Assembly (NCBI GenBank): GCA_902706235.1
Contig: CACSJR010000009.1
Location: 124,001-188,000, forward strand
DNA from: Citrobacter sp. 18056
GTDB taxonomy: Bacteria > Pseudomonadota > Gammaproteobacteria > Enterobacterales > Enterobacteriaceae
DNA length: 64,000 bases
Direction: 5' to 3'
The notes beneath the pieces are model-generated. The model saw nothing but the letters and a program-made list of their open reading frames with translations. It was not told the DNA's origin and ran no database searches. Shown piece by piece: positions 39,145-48,681 of the stretch. The position numbers and the translations under genes are program-made. Within the stretch, counting starts at the first letter, position 1, and each line of letters starts with the position of its first letter.

Positions 39145-40521
39145 ATGACAGAAGTTACGAACGCATTGGGAGCCGGTACGCTGCTCGGTATCGCCGCAGG
39201 GGCTGTAGCACTGCTGCTGGTCTTGATCATGCGCTTCAAAGTGCATGCCTTTTTAGCCTTAACGCTGGTCAGCATCGTAGTGGCGCTACTGACGAAAGTT
39301 CCGTTTGATAAAGTGGTGCCGACCCTGTTGACAGGCTTCGGCGGTACGCTGGCTGGCGTTGCGCTGCTGGTGGGCCTGGGGGCGATGATTGGCCGACTGC
39401 TGGAAGTCTCCGGCGGTGCAAAAGTGCTGGCTGATACGCTGATTAACAAATTTGGTGCGCATCGCGCGCCGTTCGCGCTCGGTGTGGCGTCGCTGCTGTT
39501 CGGCTTCCCTATCTTCTTCGACGCCGGTCTGGTGGTGATGCTGCCGATTATCTTCAGCGTCGCCAAACAGTTTGGCGGTTCTACGCTGAAATACGCCTTC
39601 CCGGCTGCGGGTGCGTTCGCAGTCATGCATGCGCTGGTGCCGCCACATCCTGGCCCGGTTGCCGCGGCTGAACTGCTCGGCGCGAACATTGGTCTGCTGG
39701 TGATTGTTGGTCTGATTATCGCCCTGCCGACCTGGTATCTTGGTGCATACCTGTACGGGCTGTATGCCGGGAAAAAATTCGACATTAAACTGCCGTCTTC
39801 CTTCCTCGGAGCGGTCGAAGCCGATCCCAACCACAAGCCGCCTTCATTCGGCATGGTGCTGACCATTCTGCTGATGCCGCTGGTGCTGATTTTCCTCGAA
39901 ACCGGCCTCAATACCGCGACGGTGCTGGGTTGGGTGGCGAAAGACGACACGCTAGTGAACTTCCTGCGTATGCTGGGCAAAACCCCGGTGGCGCTGCTGA
40001 TTACCGTGTTCTTCGCCCTGATGGTGTTCAGCCGTCAGCACAGCCTTAAGCATCTGGAAAAAATCTGTGACGGTGCATTAGGCCCAATCTGCGGCATCAT
40101 TCTGGTGACCGGCGCGGGCGGTATGTTCGGTGGCGTTCTGCGCGCCAGCGGAATTGGCGATGCGCTGGCAGGCGTGTTGTCCGATACCGGGATGCCGGTC
40201 ATCGTAGCTGCGTTCGTGATTGCGACAGCGCTGCGTGTGGCGCAAGGTTCCGCCACGGTTGCATTGACCACTACCGCCGCGCTGGTTGCGCCGATGGTCC
40301 ACGCCACAACCGGTATCAGCCAACTCGACCTGTGCTTTATCGTGGTCGCCATCGCCGGTGGCGCAACGGTGCTGTCGCACGTGAACGACTCCGGTTTCTG
40401 GCTGGTTGGCCGCTTCCTCGAAATGGATGAAAAAACCACGCTGAAAACCTGGACGGTGATGGAAACGCTGCTTGGCGGCCTCGCCTTCCTGTTCGCGCTG
40501 GTTGGTAGCCTTATCTTCTAA
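39145..40521 (+). CDS. GntP-family gluconate:H+ symporter
   Basis: 458-residue polytopic carrier (about twelve to fourteen segments) of the gluconate permease family. Family features include LVGLGAMIGRLLEVSGGAKVL, FGFPIFFDAGLVVMLPIIF, ALVPPHPGPVAAAELLGAN and the C-terminal VLSHVNDSGFWLVGRF. The ATG at 39145 follows AGAGGAT and gives the usual length; an in-frame extension upstream would run through the operators. GntR-type boxes upstream support gluconate as substrate, although ketogluconates or other sugar acids are possible. It is followed by an ERIC element and a terminator. Confidence 0.85.
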   Translation: MTEVTNALGAGTLLGIAAGAVALLLVLIMRFKVHAFLALTLVSIVVALLTKVPFDKVVPTLLTGFGGTLAGVALLVGLGAMIGRLLEVSGGAKVLADTLINKFGAHRAPFALGVASLLFGFPIFFDAGLVVMLPIIFSVAKQFGGSTLKYAFPAAGAFAVMHALVPPHPGPVAAAELLGANIGLLVIVGLIIALPTWYLGAYLYGLYAGKKFDIKLPSSFLGAVEADPNHKPPSFGMVLTILLMPLVLIFLETGLNTATVLGWVAKDDTLVNFLRMLGKTPVALLITVFFALMVFSRQHSLKHLEKICDGALGPICGIILVTGAGGMFGGVLRASGIGDALAGVLSDTGMPVIVAAFVIATALRVAQGSATVALTTTAALVAPMVHATTGISQLDLCFIVVAIAGGATVLSHVNDSGFWLVGRFLEMDEKTTLKTWTVMETLLGGLAFLFALVGSLIF

Positions 40522-40529
40522 TGTGAGCT

Positions 40530-40654
40530 ATATCCAAAATAATTCGCGTTACATCGCGGCGGCAAGAGAATGAGTCCCGATGAACGTAGTAACCTAAGTG
40601 ATTCGGGCGAGTGAACGTAGCCAACAAAGATGCAGCTTGAAGAATGGCGGGTAT
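40530..40654. repeat. ERIC element (diverged, near full length)
   Basis: About 125 bases with ERIC features: terminal inverted ends (ATATCC…/…GGGTAT), GGCGGCAAG near the left end, a central imperfect palindrome (GAGTCCCGATGAAC…AAGTGATTCGGGCGAGTG) and the right-hand GTGAACGTAGCCAAC with TGCAGCTTGAAG. It sits in the 3' region of the gluconate-type permease message. Confidence 0.75.
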
Positions 40655-40701
40655 AAATCACTTCAAAGATCCGACCACAGTCAGTATCATGGTCAGACCC
40701 T

Positions 40702-40735
40702 AAACCCTCGTCCTGAACGACGAGGGTTTTCTTTT
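40702..40735 (+). terminator. Terminator between the gluconate permease and rnk
   Basis: An 11-bp perfect stem, AAACCCTCGTC (40702–40712) with GACGAGGGTTT (40719–40729), is followed by TCTTTT. Confidence 0.88.
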
Positions 40736-40780
40736 GGAAACAAGTCGCTGGATCTCAACCTGGAAAACATGGAGTCAACA

Positions 40781-41191
40781 ATGACCAGACCCGCCATCAT
40801 CATTAATGAGTTCGATGCCGAACGGATTGACCGCCTGCTGGAACGACCAGAGTGGGCAACCTCCCCGGTTGCGGCTGCGCTGAATGACGAACTGGATCGG
40901 GCGCAGATGTGCTCCCCGCAGGAGATGCCGCACAATGTGGTCAGCATGAACAGCCAGATCCGCTTCCGCGATTTGAGCACCCAGGAAGAACGCGTGCGTA
41001 CGCTGGTGTTCCCGGCCAACATGACCGACAGTGCAACGCAGCTTTCCGTTCTGGCGCCGGTCGGGGCGGCACTGCTTGGCCTTCGCGTGGGTGATTCCAT
41101 TCACTGGTCGCTGCCGAACGGCACTGAAACACATTTAGAAGTGCTTGAGCTGCTGTATCAGCCAGAAGCCGCCGGTGAATTTAACCGCTAA
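40781..41191 (+). CDS. rnk: Nucleoside diphosphate kinase regulator Rnk
   Basis: 136-residue GreA/GreB-like protein that binds RNA polymerase near the secondary channel. It has a short N-terminal coiled-coil region (about 1–50) lacking the acidic GreB tip, followed by the FKBP-like C-terminal domain ([31 protein letters not shown]…[12 protein letters not shown]). The ATG at 40781 matches the E. coli start. It lies next to uspG, as in E. coli in the rna–rnk region. Confidence 0.95.
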   Translation: MTRPAIIINEFDAERIDRLLERPEWATSPVAAALNDELDRAQMCSPQEMPHNVVSMNSQIRFRDLSTQEERVRTLVFPANMTDSATQLSVLAPVGAALLGLRVGDSIHWSLPNGTETHLEVLELLYQPEAAGEFNR

Positions 41192-41365
41192 GCGCATCTG
41201 AATGACTTTTCAGAGGATGTCATCCACATCCTCTTTCCGTTTCCCTTCTCCACAAAACTTTACCCTCCCTTTACCGTCTGAAAGTGATATTTGCGACGTG
41301 AATGGCACAAAGAAGTCGCCGAATATGCTTGTATATATACATGATCGTTACATGGAGGTCATTGT

Positions 41366-41794
41366 ATGTATAACACTATCATAATGCCGGTTGATGTCTT
41401 CGAAATGGCGCTGAGTGACAAGGCCGTTCGTCATGCGGAATTTCTCGCCCAGCAGGAAGGCATTATCCATCTTTTGCATGTCCTACCCGGCTCCGCGAGC
41501 CTGACCATGAGCCGCTTTGCCGCCGATTTACGTCGCTTTGAAGAGCACCTATACCATGAGGCGGAAACGCGCCTGAAAACCATGGTTGACCATTTCAGCA
41601 TCGACCCTTCGCGGATCAAACCCCATGTGCGGATGGGCAACGTGCGTGACGTGGTGAATGAACTGGCCGAAGAGCTTAAGGCCGACGTGGTGGTGATTGG
41701 CTCGCGCAATCCGTCCATTGCCACGCACCTGCTCGGCTCCAACGCCTCGAGCGTGATTCGTCACGCACACGTTCCGGTGCTGGTAGTGCGGTAA
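41366..41794 (+). CDS. uspG: Universal stress protein UspG
   Basis: 142-residue Usp-fold protein (alpha/beta, Rossmann-like). The ATP-binding signature near the C-terminus is present as [32 protein letters not shown], i.e. G-x2-G-x9-G-S/T like. The family is induced by starvation and stress, and UspG of E. coli is autophosphorylated. It lies between rnk and convergent ahpF, separated from ahpF by a strong bidirectional terminator. Confidence 0.94.
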   Translation: MYNTIIMPVDVFEMALSDKAVRHAEFLAQQEGIIHLLHVLPGSASLTMSRFAADLRRFEEHLYHEAETRLKTMVDHFSIDPSRIKPHVRMGNVRDVVNELAEELKADVVVIGSRNPSIATHLLGSNASSVIRHAHVPVLVVR

Positions 41795-41819
41795 TTCCCC
41801 TGCCAGTCCAGCCGTAAAA

Positions 41820-41847
41820 AAAGAGGCTACCTTTCGGTAGCCTCTTT
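41820..41847. terminator. Bidirectional terminator between uspG and ahpF
   Basis: A perfect 12-bp stem, AAAGAGGCTACC (41820–41831) with GGTAGCCTCTTT (41836–41847), has a TTTC loop and is flanked by a run of A upstream and T downstream. Confidence 0.9.
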
Positions 41848-41877
41848 ACATTGCAGGTGTGGTCTTACTTTTTTGTA

Positions 41878-43443
41878 TTACGCCGTTTTGGTGCGTATCA
41901 GGTAATCAAACGAACTCAGAGAAGCTTTAGCGCCTTCGCCGGTCGCGATAATAATTTGTTTGTACGGCACAGTAGTGCAGTCGCCCGCCGCAAACACGCC
42001 CTTCACGCTGGTTTCGCATTTGGCATCAATGATGATTTCGCCCATGCGATTGCGCTCAATCGCGCCTTCCAGCCAGGTCGTGTTTGGCAGCAGACCAATC
42101 TGCACAAAGATGCCGGACAGTGGGATCTGATGTGTGTCGCCGCTGACGCGATCGCGATACTCCAGCCCAACCACACGGGTGCCGTCGCCTTTCACTTCGG
42201 TCGTTTGCGCGTTCAGAATGATGTCGACGTTTTTCAGGCTGCGCACTTTATCCTGTAGCACCTGGTCGGCTTTCATCTCTGGGGCAAATTCCAGCAGCGT
42301 AACGTGTTCAACAATACCCGCCAGATCGATAGCCGCTTCCACACCGGAGTTACCGCCGCCGATCACCGCCACGCGTTTGCCTTTGAACAGCGGGCCGTCG
42401 CAGTGCGGGCAGTAGGTCACGCCTTTGGTGCGATATTGATCTTCGCCCGGGACGTTCATGTTGCGCCATTTCGCGCCAGTGGCAATGATAACGCTGCGCG
42501 CTTTCAGCACCGCGCCAGACGCTGTTTCAACCTGATGGAGACCGCCTTCCGTCGCCGCAGGCGTCAGTTTGCTGGCACTCTGGGAATCGATAACGTCCAC
42601 GTCATAATCGGAAACGTGCTGCTTAAGCGCGCCTGCCAGTTTCTGACCTTCAGTTTTCGGCACTGAGATGTAGTTTTCGATGTCGACGGTATCGAGCACC
42701 TGGCCGCCAAAGCGTTCGCCCATCAAGCCAGTGCGGATGCCTTTACGGGCAGAGTAAACCGCCGCCGCCGCACCCGCCGGGCCGGAGCCGACGATCAGTA
42801 CATCGTAAACATCACGTTTGTTGAGTTCTTCCGCCGCACGTTTCTCCGCGCCGGTGTCCACTTTTGCCACGATCTCTGCCAGCGTCATGCGACCCTGACC
42901 AAATTCCTGACCGTTCACAAACACCGCCGGAACGCCCATCACGTTGCGATCGATAATTTCATTCTGGAACACGCCACCGTCAATCGCGGTGTGCTTGATA
43001 CGTGGGTTCAGCACCGCCATCAGGTTTAGCGCCTGCACCACGTCCGGGCAGTTGTGGCAAGAGAGCGAGTAATAGGTTTCGAATTCGAAATCGCCGTCCA
43101 AATCACGGATTTGCTCCAGCAGCGCCTGCGCTTCTTTTGACGGATGGCCGCCGGTCCACAGCAGTGCCAGCACCAGCGAAGTAAATTCATGACCCAGCGG
43201 AGAGCCTGCAAAGCGCGGCCCGTGAGTGGATCCCGGATTGGTAATCAGGAATGAAGGCTTGCGCACCGGCAGGCTGTTATCTTCTTTGAAGGTTACCTTC
43301 GGGGAGAGTTCGGCGATTTCCGCCAGCAGTTCCTTGATTTCTGCCGATTTAGCGCTGTCATCCAGCGTGGCAATCAGCTCAACAGGTTTCGTCAGTTTCT
43401 CAAGGTAGGCCTTGAGCTGGGTTTTCATGTTTGTGTCGAGCAT
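41878..43443 (-). CDS. ahpF: Alkyl hydroperoxide reductase subunit F
   Basis: 521-residue flavoprotein that passes electrons from NADH to AhpC. The N-terminal domain has two thioredoxin-like folds with the redox pair C129-H-N-C132. The C-terminal thioredoxin-reductase-like part has the FAD motif [11 protein letters not shown], the redox pair CPHC at about 345–348 and the NADH motif [12 protein letters not shown]. Almost identical to E. coli AhpF. It is 235 bases downstream of ahpC, with an ERIC element in the gap. Confidence 0.97.
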   Translation of the reverse strand: MLDTNMKTQLKAYLEKLTKPVELIATLDDSAKSAEIKELLAEIAELSPKVTFKEDNSLPVRKPSFLITNPGSTHGPRFAGSPLGHEFTSLVLALLWTGGHPSKEAQALLEQIRDLDGDFEFETYYSLSCHNCPDVVQALNLMAVLNPRIKHTAIDGGVFQNEIIDRNVMGVPAVFVNGQEFGQGRMTLAEIVAKVDTGAEKRAAEELNKRDVYDVLIVGSGPAGAAAAVYSARKGIRTGLMGERFGGQVLDTVDIENYISVPKTEGQKLAGALKQHVSDYDVDVIDSQSASKLTPAATEGGLHQVETASGAVLKARSVIIATGAKWRNMNVPGEDQYRTKGVTYCPHCDGPLFKGKRVAVIGGGNSGVEAAIDLAGIVEHVTLLEFAPEMKADQVLQDKVRSLKNVDIILNAQTTEVKGDGTRVVGLEYRDRVSGDTHQIPLSGIFVQIGLLPNTTWLEGAIERNRMGEIIIDAKCETSVKGVFAAGDCTTVPYKQIIIATGEGAKASLSSFDYLIRTKTA

Positions 43444-43564
43444 CGTTAATCTCCTGCTTAAAAAACATCATCATGCGAGCGGCCTTGTGCGGGCAGCTTG
43501 CATCATGGTGTTTGGATTAAAACGGGTGCATAACTGCCCCCGCTTAATGACCATTTTTCAAAGG

Positions 43565-43668
43565 ATTTTGCTTCAGAGTAAGGCGGCGAACTCTTAAGTC
43601 CCCGGGAGCTTACATAAGTAAGTGACCGGGGTGCGAGAGTGAAGCCAACGCAGCTATGGAGCAAAAAC
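43565..43668. repeat. ERIC element in the ahpC–ahpF gap
   Basis: The ERIC core palindrome is clear at 43598–43635 (GTCCCCGGGAGCTTACAT followed by AAGTAAGTGACCGGGG), nearly matching the standard ERIC1/ERIC2 primer sequences, with the following GTGAAGCCAACGCAGC. The outer flanks are diverged, so the boundaries are approximate. As part of the ahpCF message it could fold and alter the ratio of AhpC to AhpF. Confidence 0.8.
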
Positions 43669-43678
43669 CGAAGAAAAA

Positions 43679-44242
43679 TTAGATTTTGCCGACCAGGTCC
43701 AGGGATGGAGCCAGCGTCGCGTCACCTTCTTTCCATTTCGCCGGGCACACTTCGCCTGGGTGGGAGGCTACGTACTGTGCCGCTTTCACTTTGCGCAGCA
43801 GGTCAGATGCGTCACGACCGATGCCTTCAGCAGTAACTTCAATGGCCTGAATGATGCCCTGCGGGTCAACGATGAAGGTACCACGGTCAGCCAGGCCTTC
43901 GTCTTCACGCATGTTTTCAAAGTTACGGGTCAGGGCGCCAGTTGGGTCGCCGATCATCGCGTATTTGATTTTGGCGATGGTGTCGGAGCTGCTGTGCCAC
44001 GCTTTATGGGTGAAGTGGGTGTCAGTAGACACGGAGTAAATATCTACACCCAGTTTCTGGAATTCTTCGTAATGGTCGGCCACGTCGCCCAGTTCGGTCG
44101 GGCAAACGAAGGTAAAGTCAGCCGGATAGAAGAAGAACACACTCCAGCGACCTTCGGTGTCTTTCTCAGTGACTTCTACGAATTCGCCGTTTTTGAAAGC
44201 CTGGTTTTTGAAAGGTTTGATTTTGGTGTTAATTAAGGACAT
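43679..44242 (-). CDS. ahpC: Alkyl hydroperoxide reductase subunit C (peroxiredoxin)
   Basis: 187-residue typical 2-Cys peroxiredoxin, the main scavenger of endogenous hydrogen peroxide. The peroxidatic Cys47 lies in FTFVCPTE and the resolving Cys in GEVCPAKW near residue 166. The ATG at 44242 (MSLINTK) follows GGAGGAAGT; the in-frame extension upstream is not used in any relative. Upstream of ahpF on the same strand and divergent from dsbG. Confidence 0.97.
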   Translation of the reverse strand: MSLINTKIKPFKNQAFKNGEFVEVTEKDTEGRWSVFFFYPADFTFVCPTELGDVADHYEEFQKLGVDIYSVSTDTHFTHKAWHSSSDTIAKIKYAMIGDPTGALTRNFENMREDEGLADRGTFIVDPQGIIQAIEVTAEGIGRDASDLLRKVKAAQYVASHPGEVCPAKWKEGDATLAPSLDLVGKI

Positions 44243-44609
44243 CTGTACTTCCTCCGTGTTGTCGTTGGGAAGTAAGGTAACTAACTTTGACTCAACGGGC
44301 CAATGCGTTTCCTTTATCAAATCAATAAGCGTTAGCTAACAAACTGCCACAACGATTTTAATGAACCCTGAACGTAAAAAGGCCACCTTTTCAGGCGGCC
44401 CCGTTACCTGAAAGCCCTTGGGGGATTCAGTGCCAGCAAGCTGGCTGTGCGTTGCGCTCTACAAAACCTTGTTAAAGGTCGTAATAGCGGGAAGGATTAG
44501 ACCATTCACCTTATGTAAGAGCAATTGCACCACCCCGGGGTCTTATCTATGGTTGTGATAGGCTCTACCATTCATTGGATATCATCCACTTATTTTACAA
44601 GGATTTACT
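44243..44609. other. ahpC–dsbG divergent control region
   Basis: 367 bases with no gene. It contains a 10-bp perfect palindrome GTTAGCTAAC (44331–44340) on the ahpC side, an imperfect GC-rich hairpin at about 44383–44402, and an OxyR-like core near dsbG (listed separately). The middle part shows no further structure that I can name. Confidence 0.5.
44557..44573 (+). promoter_or_regulatory. Probable OxyR site between ahpC and dsbG
   Basis: GATAGGCTCTACCATTC resembles the OxyR core GATAGGTTNAACCTATC, with the first half nearly perfect and the second half weaker. It centres about 45 bases upstream of the dsbG ATG. Both ahpCF and dsbG are OxyR targets in E. coli. Confidence 0.45.
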
Positions 44610-45356
44610 ATGCGTAAACTCGCCCTGCTGCTCACTTTGGCCCCTTTTCTGGCGACAGCTGAAGAGCTACCCGCGCCGGTAAAAGCGATAGAGAAACAAG
44701 GGATTACGATAATCAAATCTTTCGACGCACCGGGCGGCATGAAAGGCTATCTCGGTAAATATCAGGACATGGGCGTGACCATCTATGTCACGCCGGACGG
44801 CAAGCACGCCATTTCGGGTTACATGTATGACGACAAAGGCACTAACCTCAGCGAACAATTGATTCAGAAGGATATTTACGCCCCGGCGGGCCGCGAACTG
44901 TGGCAGAAAATGGAGAAAGCGAGCTGGATCCTCGACGGTAAAGAATCGGCACCACGCGTGATTTATGTCTTCGCCGATCCGTTCTGCCCGTACTGCAAAC
45001 AGTTCTGGCAACAGGCGCGTCCGTGGATTGAGTCCGGCAAAGTGCAGTTACGTACGCTGATGGTGGGCGTTATCAAACCAGAAAGCCCGGCGACGGCCGC
45101 CGCAATCATGACCAGCAAGGATCCTGCGAAAACGTGGCATGATTACGAACAATCCGGCGGAAAACTGAAGCTCGACGTGCCAGCGTCGGTCGCACCGGCG
45201 CAGATGCAAATATTAAACGATAACCAGAAAATCATGGATGAATTAGGCGCCAACGCCACGCCAGCAATTTATTATCTCAACGAGGACAATACGCTCCAGC
45301 AGGTAGTCGGCCTACCTGATGCTGAAAATCTGAAAGCGATGATGGGCGAAAAATAA
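44610..45356 (+). CDS. dsbG: Thiol:disulfide interchange protein DsbG
   Basis: 248-residue periplasmic V-shaped homodimeric disulfide isomerase/sulfenic-acid reductase. The signal peptide is [19 protein letters not shown]. The N-terminal dimerisation domain precedes a thioredoxin domain with the active site C126-P-Y-C129 ([13 protein letters not shown]) and the cis-proline region NATPAIYYL. Full length compared with E. coli DsbG. It is kept reduced by DsbD, which is encoded elsewhere. Confidence 0.95.
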   Translation: MRKLALLLTLAPFLATAEELPAPVKAIEKQGITIIKSFDAPGGMKGYLGKYQDMGVTIYVTPDGKHAISGYMYDDKGTNLSEQLIQKDIYAPAGRELWQKMEKASWILDGKESAPRVIYVFADPFCPYCKQFWQQARPWIESGKVQLRTLMVGVIKPESPATAAAIMTSKDPAKTWHDYEQSGGKLKLDVPASVAPAQMQILNDNQKIMDELGANATPAIYYLNEDNTLQQVVGLPDAENLKAMMGEK

Positions 45357-45363
45357 GTGAGTG

Positions 45364-45396
45364 GGTAAGGCGATATATTAATTGCCTTACCTTATT
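45364..45396 (+). terminator. Terminator after dsbG
   Basis: GGTAAGGC (45364–45371) pairs with GCCTTACC (45384–45391) and is followed by TTATTT. Confidence 0.65.
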
Positions 45397-45564
45397 TAAC
45401 TCCCTACACACATTTATTTTCCTGCCCATTTTAATATTCATAAAATGCATGATTAACAAATCATTATACATCCAGTATATATTTAAAATTGCAGAATGTA
45501 ATTTACTAAAATGCTTATTTTATATATGTTGTGTTTATAAAAGGACAAAAGAAAAGGCAATTGA

Positions 45565-46788
45565 ATGTCAATTTATAAACTTCCTCTTCAGCAAAACGTC
45601 TTAACCGCAGCAACCGACAGAATAAACTGGATGCTCAATAATTTTGAGCGCGTTTGCATCTCATTTTCCGGTGGAAAAGACTCAACGGTTATGCTCCACT
45701 TGGCCGGACTAATAGCCAGAAAACAGAATAAAAGGTTCAGCGTTTTATTTATTGATTGGGAGGCGCAGTTCAGCAGCACAATTCAACATTGTGAAGACAT
45801 GCGGGCGGAATATGCCGATGTCATCGACACTTTTTATTGGGTCGCATTGCCGTTGACAACCCCAAATGCCTTAACCCAATTCACACCGCAGTGGTGTTGT
45901 TGGGAACCCGATACGCCGTGGGTGCGCCAGCCACCAGCCGATGCAATAACGGATCCGGCGTTTTTCCCGTTTTACCAACCGGGCATGACGTTCGAAGAAT
46001 TTGTCAGTCATTTTGCCGGGTGGTTCGCTCAGAATCGTCCCGCAGCAGTCAGTATCGGGATCCGTGCTGATGAATCCTACACCCGCTTTTTAGCCGTAGC
46101 CGCAAAGGATAAACTGCGGTTTGCCGATGACAAACCCTGGACCAGTATGGCTCGGGGCGGCCACACCTGGTACGTCTACCCCCTCTACGACTGGAAAACA
46201 GCCGACATCTGGACATGGTTTTCACGCACCGCGCTGCACTATAACCCGTTGTACAACCTGATGTATCAGGCCGGCGTCCCGCTGCGCTATATGCGTATTT
46301 GCGAACCGTTTGGGCCCGAACAGCGCCAGGGATTGTGGCTCTATCACGTCCTCGAACCAGAGCGCTGGGCCGCCATGTGCAAGCGCGTCGGAGGCGTCAA
46401 CTGCGGCGGGATTTACGCCGGTCACGACAATCAATTCTATGGTCACCGAAAGATGGAAAAACCCGAAGGTTACAGCTGGGAAACCTACGCCCTCTTTTTG
46501 CTCGAAACCATGCCCCCCTCAACCGCAAATCACTACCGCAATAAAATTGCCGTGTACCTTCAATGGTACAAAAAACACGGGATGGACGTCATCCCCGATA
46601 CCCAGCCGAAGGATATTGCGGCGAAGGATACCCCTTCCTGGCGACGGATCTGCAAGGTGCTACTGAACAACGATTACTGGTGCCGAATGCTGTCGTTCAG
46701 CCCAACGAAGGCGAAACACTATCAGCGCTACAACCAGCGCATCGCGACTAAACGTCAGGAATGGGGAATTTTATGCAACAGCAAATGA
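45565..46788 (+). CDS. ybdN: PAPS-reductase-family protein YbdN (IbrA/DndC-like)
   Basis: 407-residue member of the adenine-nucleotide alpha-hydrolase group. The PP-loop SFSGGKDSTVML (about residues 34–45) binds ATP. Further conserved blocks are VLFIDWEAQFS, GIRADESYTRF and LYDWKTADIWTWF; the DUF3440-type C-terminal half ends SFSPTKAKHYQRY. It resembles E. coli YbdN and the IbrA regulator; the reaction is unknown. It is coupled to ybdM, whose frame overlaps its end. The 208-base AT-rich region upstream shows no recognisable operator. Confidence 0.88.
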   Translation: MSIYKLPLQQNVLTAATDRINWMLNNFERVCISFSGGKDSTVMLHLAGLIARKQNKRFSVLFIDWEAQFSSTIQHCEDMRAEYADVIDTFYWVALPLTTPNALTQFTPQWCCWEPDTPWVRQPPADAITDPAFFPFYQPGMTFEEFVSHFAGWFAQNRPAAVSIGIRADESYTRFLAVAAKDKLRFADDKPWTSMARGGHTWYVYPLYDWKTADIWTWFSRTALHYNPLYNLMYQAGVPLRYMRICEPFGPEQRQGLWLYHVLEPERWAAMCKRVGGVNCGGIYAGHDNQFYGHRKMEKPEGYSWETYALFLLETMPPSTANHYRNKIAVYLQWYKKHGMDVIPDTQPKDIAAKDTPSWRRICKVLLNNDYWCRMLSFSPTKAKHYQRYNQRIATKRQEWGILCNSK

Positions 46789-47399
46789 TTGAACAGATGA
46801 CCGACTGGCTGACCACGCTACCGGAAAAAGAACGTATTGAGGCTATTAATAATTTCCGTCGAGCGCTGCACCGGGAAAGTCCGTTCCGCGATGAGCCCGT
46901 GGACTGCGTATTATGGATAAAACAGGAGAACATCGCGCCGAACGATTACAACCCCAACAATGTCGCCCCGCATGAAAAGCGGCTGCTGCTGAAATCGCTG
47001 GAAACTGACGGATTTACTCAGCCGATTGTGGTGCATGGCCCCCATAACAATCTGTACGAAATTGTGGATGGTTTTCACCGACATCAGCTGGCGAAATCAA
47101 AATCCGTACTCAAAAAGCGGCTGAAAGAGTATGTGCCCGTCAGCATCCTGCATTCAGAAATCGAGGATGAACCCGCTCGCATGGCATCGACCATCCGTCA
47201 CAACCGGGCACGCGGCCGCCATCAAATCAACGCCATGGCAGAAATTGTACGAGAGCTCACCCAACTTGGCTGGACGGATGAAAAAATGGGGGTGGAACTT
47301 GGGATGGATGCCGATGAAGTTCTGCGCTTACGGCAAATTAACGGTCTGCTGGATATGTTCAGCGACCGCCAATTTTCCGAAGCGTGGACGGTAAAATAG
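46761..47399 (+). CDS. ybdM: ParB-like nuclease-domain protein YbdM (IbrB-like)
   Basis: 212 residues from the ATG at 46761; a second ATG at 46773 has better ribosome-binding-site spacing (GGGGAATTTT) and may be the real start. The ParB/Srx fold lies at about 55–150, with the phosphate-binding box EIVDGFHRHQLAKSK and the following helix-turn-helix region (MASTIRHNRARGRHQINAMAEIV…MGVELGMDADEVLRLRQ). It overlaps the ybdN end, so the two form one unit. IbrA/IbrB homologues activate Ig-binding protein genes in some E. coli; the role here is unknown. Confidence 0.85.
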   Translation: MGNFMQQQMIEQMTDWLTTLPEKERIEAINNFRRALHRESPFRDEPVDCVLWIKQENIAPNDYNPNNVAPHEKRLLLKSLETDGFTQPIVVHGPHNNLYEIVDGFHRHQLAKSKSVLKKRLKEYVPVSILHSEIEDEPARMASTIRHNRARGRHQINAMAEIVRELTQLGWTDEKMGVELGMDADEVLRLRQINGLLDMFSDRQFSEAWTVK

Positions 47400-48560
47400 T
47401 CAGAGTTTGCACAGCCTTTCAGCGGCGGCCAGCAGCGTCGATTCCTGTTTAGCGAAGCACAGTCGGATAAGCTTGTGTGGAAAAGGATCGGCGCAGAATA
47501 CCGACAACGGGATCGCCGCCACGCCCACTTCTTTGGTCAGCCACTGACAGAAACTCACGTCGTCGAGGCTGGAAATGGCACTGTAATCCGCCAGCAGGAA
47601 ATAGGTACCTTCACAGGGCAAAATTTCGAGGCGACTGTTGCCGAGCGCTTCAATAAACAGATCGCGACGTGCACGATAGAAATCCGGCAGTTCGCGGTAA
47701 TGTTCCGGCGCGTTACGCAGCATATCCGCCAGCGCCAGCTGTGCCGGGGTATTCACCGCAAACGTCAGATACTGATGCACTTTGCGCAGCTCGGCGCTAA
47801 TTTCCGCCGGGGCCACACAGTACCCGACTTTCCAGCCGGTCATGTGGAAGGTTTTACCGAATGACGACACCGCCACAGAGCGCTCGCGCAGCTGCGGATG
47901 CGCCAACACGCTGGCGTGTCCTTCGGCGGCAAAACAGATGTGCTCGTACACTTCGTCACTCAGCACGTAGATTTCATGATCGGCAATCGCCTGCCACAGC
48001 GCCTCAAAATCACTTTTCAGCCAGACGGTGGCCGACGGATTATGCGGCGTGTTAAGAATAACCAGCCGGGTTTTGTCGCTCAGCAGTTCGGCAAACGCCT
48101 GCCAGTCCACGCGAAAATGCGGCGGCTGCAGGGCAATACGCTTGAGAATGCCGCCGGACAGCTCCACTGCAGGCGCATAGCTGTCGTAGCTCGGGTCAAA
48201 GCAGATAACTTCATCACCTTCACGCACCAGTGCGGTGATCGCTGCATACAGCGCTTCGGTCGCCCCGGCGGTGACGGTGATGTCGGTATTGGCATCCGGC
48301 GTATACCCGTAAAGCTCCGCCGTTTTCGCCGCAATCGCCTCACGCAGTGCCGGTACGCCAGTCATCGGCGCATACTGATTCGCCCCCTGAGCCACATGGA
48401 ATGCCAGACGCTCCTGCAAATAGCGCGGTCCGTCGAAATCAGGGAACCCCTGCGACAGGTTAATCGCCTGATATTCGTGTGCCAGGGCGCTCATCTGCGT
48501 AAATATCGTTGTGCCCAAATTAGGGAGTTTACTCTGCGGAATCAGTCGGTTATGGCTCAT
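47400..48560 (-). CDS. ybdL: Methionine aminotransferase YbdL
   Basis: 386-residue fold-type I PLP enzyme that prefers methionine. The Schiff-base lysine is Lys236 in SSFGKTFHMTGWKVGY, and the PLP ring residue region is NTPHNPSATVW with DEVYEH. The ATG at 48560 gives the E. coli YbdL length; the longer frame is rejected. Its stop is immediately next to the convergent ybdM stop. It is divergent from mtnBCD over a MetJ box, and in methionine salvage it would transaminate 2-keto-4-methylthiobutyrate to methionine, the last step of the pathway encoded alongside. Confidence 0.93.
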   Translation of the reverse strand: MSHNRLIPQSKLPNLGTTIFTQMSALAHEYQAINLSQGFPDFDGPRYLQERLAFHVAQGANQYAPMTGVPALREAIAAKTAELYGYTPDANTDITVTAGATEALYAAITALVREGDEVICFDPSYDSYAPAVELSGGILKRIALQPPHFRVDWQAFAELLSDKTRLVILNTPHNPSATVWLKSDFEALWQAIADHEIYVLSDEVYEHICFAAEGHASVLAHPQLRERSVAVSSFGKTFHMTGWKVGYCVAPAEISAELRKVHQYLTFAVNTPAQLALADMLRNAPEHYRELPDFYRARRDLFIEALGNSRLEILPCEGTYFLLADYSAISSLDDVSFCQWLTKEVGVAAIPLSVFCADPFPHKLIRLCFAKQESTLLAAAERLCKL

Positions 48561-48628
48561 TATCGTTTTACCCGAATGTAATGCGGTTGTTGCTGACACT
48601 ATAACACGATGTTAGTATTTGGCAATCA

Positions 48629-48644
48629 AGACGCTTAGACGTCT
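48629..48644. promoter_or_regulatory. Tandem MetJ boxes between ybdL and mtnB
   Basis: AGACGCTT directly followed by a perfect AGACGTCT forms two adjacent met boxes (6/8 and 8/8 matches) in the 121-base divergent gap. MetJ with S-adenosylmethionine would repress ybdL and mtnBCD together. Confidence 0.75.
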
Positions 48645-48681
48645 AAACAACAACGAACTCACCGGCCCGGAGAACGGCAAG

